64,000 nt of DNA, from contig NMRA01000361.1 of the NCBI GenBank assembly GCA_002633005.1, forward strand, positions 62,001 through 126,000. Direction: 5' to 3'. Numbering within the stretch: the first letter of the stretch is position 1; every line of letters begins with the position of its first letter. The notes beneath the pieces were generated by a model. The model was not told the DNA's origin and searched no databases. It saw only the letters and a program-made list of their open reading frames with translations. The DNA is from Phoronis australis (lineage: Eukaryota > Phoronida > Phoronidae). The translations under genes and the position numbers were made by a program. Shown here in pieces: positions 37,401-48,794 of this stretch.

Positions 37401-40400
37401 AAAATGCAAGATCACTCAAGACTTCACGAGATGTCGCCATATTTTCTAAGCGAAGTACGCGATCTTGCTACCTTCCTTTTTCGACGGAACTCGGCTGGCG
37501 CAGGAATTTTTGGATGCCACAAATAAAAATTAAACGTCCGATCACAGCAATAAGAACGGAATCTTGAACGCTTATATAGGAAGGAAGAATGGCGCACTAT
37601 TCAAGCAACTTCTGTTGGCCAGAATTGCGTTGAATATTCTACATACGCAATGGATTCCGATCGGACTCTAGCAGACTCGCATACCATTAGAAAAAACTGC
37701 TGTTTTGGTTTCAACTCCATACGACATCGGTTTTCAAAACGAGGCTTTGATATGATTTTGATTTCGCATGCACAATCAAGGAAATAATACATTAATTTTG
37801 TATTACGTGTAATTGTATTCGCCATAATAAATGACCTTATATCTCTTACCGCGGTCTACTTTTCATCCTTGGAAACGATTTTGTGACGCATGTATCATTA
37901 TTCGGGACACATATCGATCATTAATAATATGAACATAATTAAAAGAAATTAATGGATTTTAAAGAACACCCGTATTATCAGTCTTAGTTTTCTTCTTGAG
38001 AACCATTTTTATGCTCAGTTTTGGAGTGCATTGCAAGATGGCGATGTTGTCGGTAAAAATCTGGTTCTTTGTCGCAATGTCGGACACGTTTTTACGAAGG
38101 CCGACCACCCAAGATCAGTGTTTTTACTGACCAAGTTCGCCGTCGATACAAAGGAAATATTAAGTACTCATAAATTACGTCAATTAAACTGAGCCTTAAT
38201 ACAAATGAAATCGCATGTTAACCAATATATCAGCCCACCCCGACATCGGTTGATCCGGCAGTGACACCGAGATGGCGTAAATGCATTATTTTCGCCATTT
38301 ACTTGTTATTTTAAGAGAAACCTGCATTTTATTGTCCGGTCTCAGTTGAACGCCCGCTTGTTTACTCTACCTACACGTAGTTTTTTACACTAAACCGTGG
38401 GTTGTAGTATTTTCAATGACCGATATGTGTGGTTTTGCGCACAATATTAAGTTTTTGTTGGCTTCTTCGTTAAGTTATTAATTACCAGCGCCTCTCTCAA
38501 TGTACATCGCAAGCCAACACTAGCCAGGAATAAATCACCAGCAAAATCATATTAGCCTGACTTAACCGAGCTTAGTTTAATCGTGTAGTTTCATGCATGA
38601 GGTCTGAAATGTTGGAAAGCGATGCTGTTGTAGTGTTGTACCTTTAGTTTCTGGGCAGATTATCTCTTTTCTGAGATCAATTATCGTCATGGACGCCGTC
38701 TTGTCAACAGTCTTGTGGTGGCACGTTCAAACAGTGCGGCCTCCACCAGATGGAGATGGAAGTCTGTGTGGTGTCATGTGGTGATGTACGCTACTGAGTC
38801 ATAGTTTGGTACTACCGGTAAGTGGAAAGTGCACGATTCTGCGAACTTGGCAAACAAATTGGGCATTGTCGCCCTGATGCTGGTCAGATTATCTCCACAA
38901 ATGCAATGAACACATGATGTGGGATTTTCAGACGAGTGGCTATCCATACTTTTCATGTCTGAGCTTTGTTTCTACTGCTTAGCTCTTTGTTGAACTATTT
39001 TGTCGTTCTTGGTGAGCCGTCTCGTGGAAGAGAAGGTCTCGCCACCTAGTGATTCACTGAGGTTACCCCGTTTTAAATCAGGAATGAATGGGTAGCCTCT
39101 GTCGACTATGACCGTGTGTTGTTTGGCTAGAGCTTGATTTTTGAGTACTCACGACACCAAGAATTCTGTTACAGGGATATATGTACATTGAAAGGGTTTT
39201 CAATGCCGAAACATTTTCTTTTGTACTGCTAGGCAGCAGAATGGATAACCTAAATTCCCGTCTAAAGTAAATGTACACTAAACGGGAAAATTAGCATACG
39301 AATTAAGTGGTGCTTCCGTTGGATATTTCACAGAAAATATCTGAGATTTGAATCTGTAACCTATAATCTATGCTGCCAGTCAGCTTACGATCGCATTGAC
39401 ATGCAACCAATTGACGCGTGTCAATTGTGTTGCATAAAAAATCACCGTTATATGACTTCACGACACGACCATCTTCCTCAAAATACAGGGTATCCCAAAA
39501 ATGTTCTCTCTCTCCATAACAACAGCGGGAGTTCAAACTTAATTCCAGTGTAAATGTATAAGGTTCTGTTCCCTCCTCCCTGGGCCTATTGCATGGTTAC
39601 ACCTTGTAGTGAAAGTAATCGCGTGGGATCGTCATGTGCTCCGTAGGCACGGGAATCGCTGACAAATTTTGGAGAACGTAAAAGTTTCGCATAATGTCAC
39701 TGCAAGGTCAAAGACAATAAATATTCTTCTGAAGCTAATCAACGAAGAATTGTAATTTCTTTTTTAATTTAAAACATTAATTTTGTTTCAAGTCAATAAA
39801 CAACATAGTTATTGCTATTTGAAGTGTGAGCACATTCTTGGGACACCCTGAATACTCGATTGCTCATTTTTCTATTCCGACATCTTCGGGAGGTTTTATC
39901 AAAATCTCTCCACAACGTTTTGGGCTAAAACTGCCAGTAACTGACCGAACGACTGGCATACGATCGGAAGTCCAAAAATAGTCTCCTTGCATGAATTACA
40001 AACCGTATGCAAGCACGATGAAAAATTAATGTCTTCCATACNGAACTTTTTTAAACCAATGAGTACCCACACCAAAAGCTTCTTTGCTTCAAGCTGCCTT
40101 AATTACTGAAATGACATGTTAGCTTTTAACCTACTGATACAACATTTTGTTACGCAACAAGAGTTTAAAACGTGCGTAGGTTTACTTCGTGAAATTAGGA
40201 AACAACAAACCATGAAAGCATTGCCCTCAGTTTGTTTGCGCTCGTATTTTGAAACGATAACAGCTTTGATATTCGTTTTGTTTAAATTAGTGCAGTTGCC
40301 TCAAGAAACGTCGCCATGGTAACTGCGGAGGATGTGTAGGCTTACACCATCTAATCCTCGTGTGCATTGAGGTTTGTTATAAGTGAAGACGTACATGCAA

Positions 40401-40750
40401 TTCGTTTACTCTAGGTGAGATCAACAAGCAACGTTGAGATATTTATTGTTATGAGTTTTTAAAACTTGGCCAGACCTTTCAAATCTGGTCTGTTTTCACA
40501 GATTAGTTCATAGGAGGTTAGAGGTATTATAAATACCCTTTATTTTGTTTCAGGAAAGAATTTGCTTCTCTGAACGTAAGCCCGAGAGTTTGTAAAAGTT
40601 AGTTCAGTGGATATAAAACAGATTGAACTTCAAAGTAATTGCTTCAAAGGTGAGTATGATCTCAGAACTCTCAATGTTCAAAGTCTTGGATGCTTTAATT
40701 GGAAAAGACTCAGACGTCGGTAATTGTACATTTCAACTTTTTCGTTACAG
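34478..40750. other. Intergenic region, little recognised
   Basis: No convincing exon seen on either strand. It holds one tRNA-derived SINE (36840-36965), a short word repeated 58 bases apart (gtcggtgcgtttt at 36095 and 36153), and a gap at 40042. The 124-codon plus-strand frame at 34487-34861 was judged unconvincing. Confidence 0.5.
36840..36965 (-). mobile_element. tRNA-derived SINE (probable)
   Basis: Read on the minus strand, gagttggatgaaggccgcg and then a B-box-like ggttcgattc lie at tRNA-like spacing, followed by a non-tRNA tail. Pol III boxes and the imperfect cloverleaf suggest a SINE head rather than a functional tRNA. Confidence 0.45.
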
Positions 40751-40753
40751 CTT

Positions 40754-41418
40754 ATGGCCCTGTTAAGTACCAAACGAAAATTCGGTTTAGTTTTATGCGT
40801 CACGGAATGTCTCATGTTCTGTGGCGTTACACTGGGGTGGTCTCTGCTCATCCCCATATTCAAAAATGCGGGTTATTTTGGAGACGTGTGCCTGTCTAAT
40901 ACTTCTGACATTCTCAAAGAATCAACTTCGTCTCCGGGTCCGGACACAGATAAAATTTTTGATAATTCACCTGGAATTGGTGATTTACCAGGAAGACGGA
41001 AGAGGGACGCGACATTTCTTCGTTTCTCATCACGTCACACACCGGAACCTGCGACCAGAACTCAACATCAAAGAACCACATTAAATCTCACAGATGTCTT
41101 TATTCATGAAAGCGGCCATCCTGAAAAAATGGAAAGTGCAACGTGGCCATCATTTCCCATTTTCGTCGAAGTCGATTCTCTGAATGAAGCGAATTTCTTA
41201 GTTGGCCTCGAAGATAAGCCCAGCATTCGGTATTCCTTCTGTGCGGATGGAGACTTCAAGGTGATGTGCTGCAAGGCTGTTTTCGTCACGTGCTCCGAAC
41301 AAAGAGAACGGTTGGTATTGGTGGATGAGACCTCGTCAGTACTGGTACAACTTGCAGCGCTGCCTGGAGGCTGGTTCTTCGATAGCCACAACACACTGAA
41401 GACGAGGCTGATTGCTAT
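40754..41418 (+). CDS. SLC43 (LAT3/LAT4/EEG1)-like first coding exon, rest of gene not found
   Basis: The exon is bounded by an acceptor (ttttcgttacag, 40750) and a strong donor (gtaagt, 41419). If unspliced it stops at 41422, giving 222 residues. The start matches SLC43 amino-acid transporters through TM1: a basic N-terminus (STKRKF), then FCGVTLGWSLLIPIFKNAGY and DVC. SLC43 proteins are 12-helix plasma-membrane carriers of large neutral amino acids or nucleobases. Here TM1 is followed by about 175 residues without a second helix, including N49-T-S (sequon) and RRKR (81-84, a furin-type site). Exons for TM2 onward were not seen in the following 22 kb. It is either a truncated duplicate or a gene with its other exons outside the window. 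Confidence 0.55.
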
Positions 41419-41422
41419 GTAA

Positions 41423-42456
41423 GTTATGAAGATTACCTCTTTTGTGTTTCACAGTGGAACTTTCTAGAACTTATCTGAGCTCCACTCGGTTAAATCGACA
41501 AAACTTTCCTTGTTCTTTTCAACCCATGAGTACTTTCCAACATTAAATGTCTTATTTTACTGATAACTTTCAAAATTATTTACTTTATGCTAACAAATTG
41601 AGAATACTCTTGACCTGTGCAACCTTCATTCATAAAGTTGGGGCGAATCCGTCTGCTTAATAATGTTATGCTTAGCAATTTCATCATCAGAATTGAGCAT
41701 TTAGGCAACGATTTCCTTATTACTCGGCATGACTATACATACAATAACAAACTAGTAACACTGAATTCTCTTTAGTTCCTGATTAGCTTAGGTCGAGGGA
41801 GCATATTCTGCCGATTCCATTTTCTTGACCCAGGACATCCATGCAAAGATGGTCTATTGTGCGTATACACTCGCAACCAAGTTACCTCTATATAGTGCAA
41901 CAATTGGGTTTTGCCAATAGGAGGATTTGTACTCTTTAGTTTACACAAATGAAGAATCACCCTAGTGCAACGCTTTAATGGCCACATCAAGAAATGTCAC
42001 AAGCGGTTCGAAATGAGCCACTTTCCTCGGATCAATACGTCAAGGAATTATACCATTTAAACTGTTTAGATCAGTGACTTCAACAACTAAGTTGCGAAAA
42101 CGTTTGAATTGTATCGATGTAAAATTGTTTAAAAATAATTTTATGCACCCGGGCAGATACATGTATTTGCAGAAAGCGCGATACCGTTATCCCTGCTGGG
42201 CGATCGGCATTGCACAAATGTCCCCAAATTTACAAGATCATTCACGAAATTTGTTTCTTTCAAGGAAATATGGACGATGACGATTTCTGAACGGATCTGA
42301 CAACCTCCCGCAGTAACATTCGTAGTCACAAAATTATGAAAGTAGTAAATAACGTAGAAAATAAATCTGAAACTAAATAAGGCGAACTAGATCCTCCCAA
42401 GTAGTAAATAATTCTTAGTCTTCGTACACGACATTTGTCGGTGTCACCTCATGATC
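41423..42456. other. No gene recognised
   Basis: AT-rich sequence after the SLC43-like exon. I searched it for further SLC43 membrane segments and found none. Confidence 0.5.
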
Positions 42457-42810
42457 TATAGCTAAGTATGAAATGATCGATGTCCCGACCTCGGTTCGAA
42501 CCCAGGACTTTCTGCTAACCGTGCAGACGCTTTAGTTCATTGAGGTATCGGGACCACCGGGCGATTAAGGAATCCAAAAATATCAGAAGGCTTCTTACAA
42601 AAACTTGGGTTTGCATAATAATGTGTTATCAATCACCCCGTTAATACCCTACATATGACGTATAGCTAAAGAAAACATCTCAGTCCTAACCGGGACTTTC
42701 TGTTAACCATGCAGACGCTGTAGTCCACTGAGCCATCGGAACCACCGGGCGATTGAAGAAACCCAGACTTAATAGATAGCATCTTGGCAAAACTTGGGAG
42801 TGCATACACA
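42457..42810 (-). mobile_element. Two tandem tRNA-derived SINE copies
   Basis: Two copies with a ~200-base period (landmark tatagctaa at 42458 and 42660). On the minus strand each has a tRNA-like head: the right copy shows A-box-like tggctcagtggactac and gcgtctgcatggttaac; the left copy shows B-box gggttcgaacc (complement at 42493-42503). Each head is joined to a shared 'aaacttgggNNtgcata' flank. Heads have point changes, so they are not functional tRNAs. Confidence 0.6.
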
Positions 42811-42811
42811 T

Positions 42812-42929
42812 CAGGGGCAGATCCAGGGTTTTGACTTAGGAGGGACCAGGGCGGAGTATTAGCCGGGATTTCGCCCGTCAGACATTCGCACCCCCGACTG
42901 CCAAATGCCCCCCTCTAAATCCGCCACTC
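42812..42929. mobile_element. Small hAT-like element with terminal inverted repeats
   Basis: The 118-base unit starts caggggcagatccaggg and ends ccctctaaatccgccactc. These ends are imperfect reverse complements (~16 bases) of the CAGGGGC type typical of hAT elements. The interior is non-coding. No clear 8-bp target duplication was found. Confidence 0.45.
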
Positions 42930-44300
42930 ATGATATAAGCGTTATGTTGTCTATCAGCGTGTTGATATCGTATATTGCGGGGACGCAGGTGTTTTCAGGC
43001 TCAGCTATAAGTAACTTGGTGTAACCACCACATGCCGTTTGAAGACAAACAATAGAAACTTGTACGACAACAACGCGCTGATTGATAGCAACATGAAACC
43101 AATAGTGGCCAAAAGTAGCCTACTGGAAAAAACGAAAACTTGGGTGCTGAATTCTGGTGGAGTTAGTAATAGCTGATTGTATAAATTGGTGTAATAGCTT
43201 TAATCAGGGAAAAGAAGTAACACAATAGGGGAGACGTGTCGCTTAATTTAGGTCTAAGCTGTCAATGACAGAACAATCACTTGCTAAGCAATGGATATTA
43301 TGTGTTTTGCAAGGAAGGCTAAAATTTTCAATTTAAGACCCGTCTGGGTCATCGATCGAAAAGACAAACAGTGTATTGATAAATTCAATAAGCACTGTTG
43401 GCACTTAACAGCTTCATCGTGACAGGGACCAAATGGCAAAGGTGAATCTGGTTGGACGACTTCTTGCAGCCGTCTTCAGCGAGATACCACCTTCAGTTCA
43501 CTATGCATTTAGATCCTTGAACCGAAATCTCTCCGTTGGTGGGAAGACAATGCTGATAAGATCGTTTCCGACAGCAGATGGTGCGGTTGGTGCTTTGTCC
43601 AGATTTAATTTAACGTCATCTCAGCTGCTTCAGATGCTTTTTCTTATAAGTCTTCTCGTGGTCATGGCTGACAAACCAAGGTTTCTTGTCAATTTATGAG
43701 TCATTTGGTTGGAAACTCTCTGATTATGCTTATCTCAATTGAAAAGCACAAGAGTTTCCAGCTATTGCGGGGTCAGCCACCTAATCGTCTTTGTATTCTG
43801 GTATCCCAAGCTACATGTACCAAGGCACTAGCCAGTTGTATCTGCGAGTACCAACTGCTGCGTGCCATCAGAGAATAGCCCTACGCTAGATAGCGAAGAT
43901 GTCTGAACAAAGTAGCATTTATTGTAAGAATTCAGCTCTTAATTCAATGAGATATTTTAAGCATCAATGAGTTATTGTCAAATGGGTTGTTGACTGCATA
44001 TTCTAAAAAGAATTCCTTTCTTTTCAATAGGCGATTCGTGGAATCGAAAAAATGTTTAAAATAATGGGGTAACTGGTACAAAAATTTAAGTATGCTCGGT
44101 TGGAAATATCACCAAGAAAAGAGTTCTGTTTTCCCTGCAAATTGGTTTGTTTGAGCAAAAATGATTTCTTAGCGCTTTTTTCTAAAATTTTTAATCACGC
44201 GCAATGAATAACCCCCATGGTGCCATGCCAAAATGCAGATCGCACCAGGAGTGTCCTTTTAAAACAAATATTGTTTCTTTTAGTGTGGAAAGAACGCCTG
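42930..44300. other. No gene recognised; one unassigned 88-codon frame
   Basis: The plus-strand frame 43433-43699 is open and could extend upstream to an acceptor-like ttaacag before 43406. Its end is hydrophobic (LFLISLLVVM). I recognise no family and see no convincing partner exon, so I do not call it a gene. Confidence 0.4.
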
Positions 44301-44304
44301 CAGT

Positions 44305-44308
<4 letters not shown>

Positions 44309-44340
<32 letters not shown>
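44309..44340. repeat. (TA)n microsatellite
   Basis: About 16 TA dinucleotides. It lies near the 3' end of the minus-strand retrotransposon relic that follows. Confidence 0.9.
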
Positions 44341-44342
<2 letters not shown>

Positions 44343-44599
44343 TAATGTTTATTTTTAAATCTTCAGTACAATAATATAAAGTTCCGAGAGGCATTGTATC
44401 TGGGTTAAATAAATATAAAAAAATAAAAAATCTATATACAATTATTATACACAAATACATAAGTTAAAAAACTGATGTTAAGTTTACAATGACATATGAT
44501 TACGAATGTAAATATATCATTTTTATACACGATAATTTATTTTAAATGTTTACAATTTTATCGACTCACGCAAAGAGATTGTATATTAAAAATAAATTT

Positions 44600-46900
44600 T
44601 GATACTATTTCTAATAAAACATTATTTTCATTTGGGTCGAGTTCTTTATATCCATTTAGAAAAAAATAATGTTGTTATACATTTGAGGAATATCAGAATA
44701 CTAATTGTAAACATTAGGGTATTGTTCGAGTGTCTGGAAAAGCTGTACCCTCTGCTCTCTGCATACCTCACAAGCAAAGAAAAGTGTGTGCACAGGAACA
44801 CATAAGTGAAACATCATTAAAATTGATCTTTATAGGATAATTTCCTGTTTGCGAGGAAGTTGAAATGATATCAGTGGGACTGGGAAGTCTTGAGTGGTGG
44901 TATGCAGTTTAAAAAAATTTTTGAGAGTGACGATTGAAGTGCTGTCTTTCATTTTGGATTGTAAGGAATTCCAGTTGTCAGTGCAAGTTAATATCGTGGA
45001 TCTCCTGAAGGCTTGGCTGAGGGAAGATGGTATAGTGTATATATTACTTTGCCGTAGTCCTGGTCTTGTATTAAGTCTTCTGTAGGAGTCAAAGAGGATT
45101 TTGTTTGAACAATTTTTATGTTGTTTAAGACTTTGAATGTATACATGGACAGGTGGAGTTTACGACGGGTTGCTAGTTTGCTCCAGTTGGGACTGTTTAG
45201 AACCTTGGTTGTGTTGGATCCTCTGTATTCTCCTGTTATGGCTAAAGCTGCTTGGTATTGTAGTCTTTCTAATTGAAGAAGTATGCCAGCGTTTGCCGAT
45301 TGGTAGATTATGTCACAGTAATCCAGATGTGGAAGTACAAAAGACTTGAATAGAGTTTCAAGATGCATGGAGTTGAGATGGCGAGGGACAAATCTAATTG
45401 GATTGATTAATTTCTGTACGTTGTGAACGAGATCGCTACAGTGAGGAGTAAATGTGTATTATTAGACTTAGAAAATATAAGATCAACACTTTTTCAGGCT
45501 TAAATATCATCTTCCATTCGTAAAACCAGTCATAGAATTTGTTTAGGTCAGTTTGTAATTGTAAGGAGTCATGGGGATGCTCTTTTGAGAATGGGTAGAA
45601 AATTGCAGAGTCATCAGCATATAAGAATGTTTTAGAGTTTATGGTGTCTGGAAGATCATTGATGTAAGGTAAAAAGAGTTAAGGGGCCTAGTACGCCCCC
45701 TGTGGTAATCCAGCATTTACGAAACCAGGTGTTGATTACGATAATAAGACACCCTCAATTTGGACTTAGTAAGTTCGATATTCCAGATAAGATTTTAATA
45801 GTAAGAGGAGAGTGCCTGAGAAACCGTAAGATGGTAATTTATGTAGAAGCAGGTCATGGGGAACGGCATCAAAAGCTGACACAATGTCTAAAAATACGGA
45901 TCTCACGTTGTACCCTAGCTCAAATAGGAGGTGGATTTCTGTAAATTGGGACACATTGCTGTTACCAGGCATGAATCCAAATTAGCGACGATAGATGCGG
46001 TTTTGTGATGAGAGGTGATCAAACATATTTTGATAAATATTTTTCTCACATTTCGGATAAGATGTTAAGAAGAGTTATGGGGCGACAGTAGGCAATGTCT
46101 ATTTTGGAGTTCTTTTTGTGTATTGGTATCATAACACCAAGTTTCCAATCCAAAGGAAATTTTCCAGATTGTAGTATTTTGTTGTATAATGTTGTCAGAG
46201 GAACTATAATCTCTCTTGCTATTATCTTGATCATTTTATTGGTTATTAGATTGGTACCGTCGTTTTTGTTTTCGTCGATGTTTTCTAGTATTTTTCGGAC
46301 TTCAGATGGTATGGCTTGTATGTCAGAGAGGTGTTGTAATGTTCTGTTTGGAAATTCGGGAAAGTTTGTTGGTGGTGAATTGTGACTCTTGGCAGTGACG
46401 TATTCCAGAAATAACTTACCTTTTCAGCCTTGGATGACGCTTGAGTGTTGGATTCCTTTTGCGTGTTGGATTCCTTTGAGTGGATGGTGGGGTATGATGA
46501 TTGCTTTACCTGTCCTTGAATTTTGTTAACTATATCCCAATATTCCTTAGAATTTTTGGAGACATTGTTGATGTTGGCGATAATTTACATATTATAGTCT
46601 TGTTTCGTCTTTTTAATTAGTTCTTCCACAATGTTGCACTGCTCTTTGTAACAATTAAACGTGTACGGGTTACTTGATTTTCTGAACGATCTGTACAGTT
46701 TATTTTTTATTTATTTCAGACTTAATTTTGTTGTTAAACCACGGTTTGTTCTTGTTTTTTATTGTATTCATGGTTGGTGGGATATTATCTTAAAATTATT
46801 GTTAGAAATTTCTTGAATGTGCCTGTTAAGGGGAAATATTAACGTCTACAAAAATACCCAAATTCAATCGGATTTTTCAATTGATATTCCAGTTTTGATT
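44600..46900 (-). mobile_element. Decayed non-LTR (LINE) retrotransposon A, 5'-truncated
   Basis: On the minus strand, reverse-transcriptase blocks lie in order: an N-terminal block near 46046-46234 (VMIPIHKK, ITLLNILSE), motif A near 45766-45972 (VFLDIVSAFDAVPHDLL), the YADD catalytic box at 45606-45625 complement (FLYADDSAIFYPFS), and the thumb/C-terminal block at 44988-45368 (PHLDYCDIIYQSA, RRKLHLSMYTFKVLN). Frame breaks separate the blocks, so it is inactive. No endonuclease part was seen to the right, which fits 5' truncation. Clade not determined. Confidence 0.8.
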
Positions 46901-46994
46901 TTCATTAAATGGATATCAACTTCGGAAATATTTCTGAGGAAACCGCAAGAACATGAATTTGATAGTTCATAATCGTCCTGCAGACTGATGGTAT

Positions 46995-48690
46995 GTTCAG
47001 TCAATCAAGTCAATCAATTTGTTTCTGTAATAAAGGCCATAGGCACACTGTACAATGAGCAACGTGTAACATACTAAGAGTGCAGCAAGATATAACGGAG
47101 ACGAAAAGCATACAATACATATTAACATAGGTTAACTAATTTGGCATCATCACGTGTTGACATCAATCTAATGAACTTGAAAAAGACCGAAAATTCCATT
47201 AGTACACTTCAATATAATTTTCTCTCAGTTCAGAATATTTATCACAGATTAGAAGGAAATTGTACAGGTCTTCCACCACAGTGGGTCAGAAGGGGCTCAC
47301 TCTGCCTGCCCTATCCAAATTCAAGCGCCTGCTTACTTCAACTAAGAGACTGTGGCTGAAACAACGAAAACGTGTCATGGCCATAATTCGTGCTCGGGGT
47401 ATACTCAAATTTAAAACTTTTTCCAATTTGAATTCCTTCTTAAAGTAATCGTAAAAACAAAGCTTAGGATTACTCTCGACACTCTGTCTCTATCCTTGCA
47501 AATAACAATCCCTTATCCGGTGTCTAAAAATTAGCAGAAAACTTGTTCTAACCAGTTGTATTCTTGTAAGTCCCATATTTCGGCTCCATAGTACATTTTA
47601 TTAAATATCTCAAAATCCACACGCGGTTGAAACATGGTCAAGCTTCTTTGTAGCTTGTCGACTGTAATGCCGACCTTCGTGGCTTGGGCTGGCAGGGTCT
47701 GAGTAGCCACAGTCCACAATAACGTTGGCGTGAACGAAACAAGTTACAAGTATCTTGAAACCACTTCGAGATTTTCAACTCCAAAATACCATCTCTCGCA
47801 ATTTCTCAGGGGACCTCCGTTTCTAAACACCATAACTTTGGTCTTTACTGAATTTACAGACATACCCCATTTCTGGCAGAACTTATTTAAAGCGCATAGC
47901 TGTTTTTTAGTTTAACTGGAGAGTAAGCACACAAGGTCATGTCATCGACATATTACAATACTTTCAGATCACATTTTGAATTAGAATAATACCATCGTCA
48001 TTACTAGAATGGACACATTCTACAAATTCATTCAAATGCAATATAAACAAAAAAGGGTTTAACAAACAACCTTGCCTAGTGCTAATACTGCAATCAAAAA
48101 ACATCACTCATACCACCCAGCTTTCTCACACACGTCCGAAGTTTGCTGTACATTGTTTGTAAAGTTTTTGAAAAAGCATCGTGAACTCCAATTTTTGGTA
48201 GTCTGAGACAAAGCAAATGATGGGGGATCTCGTCAAATGCTTTAGAAAAACCAATGAATGCATAGTAAAAACGATGTCCTTGTTTGCTTACGTACGTTTG
48301 AACCATAGTTGAAAATGTAAAAATTTGGTCGACAGTGCTATATCCCTTTAGAAATCCTGCTTGCCATTCATACAATTTATTTTTCTCCATATCCCAATCA
48401 GTAAGGCGCACATTGAAAACTTTAGTAAAAACTTCTCCGATCGCTGGCAGAAGGGAAATTCCTCTATAATTATTAGGGTCATTGACATTCCCCTGTTTAA
48501 ACAGCAGTACCAAAATAGCATCACACCATAAATGTGGATACCTTCCATTGTGCAAAATCTTGTTGAAGAGAACCATTAGCAAAGGTGCACTTTAACACTT
48601 CGACAACCAAGCCATCAATACCCGCCGCGATTGAATGGCCCTTTCGATCTCAGTCACAGTAAACTCACAATCAGGCTATTCGACGCGGTG
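46995..48690 (-). mobile_element. Decayed non-LTR (LINE) retrotransposon B, 3' part
   Basis: On the minus strand: FTVTEIERAI near 48680, then 48094-48582 with NNYRGISLLPAIGEVFTKVF, QAGF and the motif-A region IGFSKAFDEIPHHLL. Next come a YVDDMTL box near 47950, FCQKWGMSV and GAEIWDLQEY (47531-47880), and C-terminal blocks to about 47130 (EDLYNFLLICDKYSELR). Motif A has Gly where the first catalytic Asp is expected (IGFSKAFD for xDFSKAFD), and frames break between blocks. The 3' end is near 46995 (gattgactga-type tail). Its upstream part seems to continue at 51950-52230. Confidence 0.8.
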
Positions 48691-48794
48691 TCGCTGCTGT
48701 ACTAGTGGTGATTGAATTGCGCATGCGTCGCTGTCTGCATGTAAACGGCTGGTAAAAACACGGAATTGATACCAAAATACGTCGTCGCACTAAG

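Noticed and set aside
43433-43699. 88-codon plus-strand frame with a hydrophobic end
   Set aside because: No family recognised and no convincing partner exon; tested as an SLC43 downstream exon but the residues do not match.
44191-44460. 89-codon minus-strand frame rich in Ile-Tyr
   Set aside because: Created by translation of the (TA)n microsatellite.
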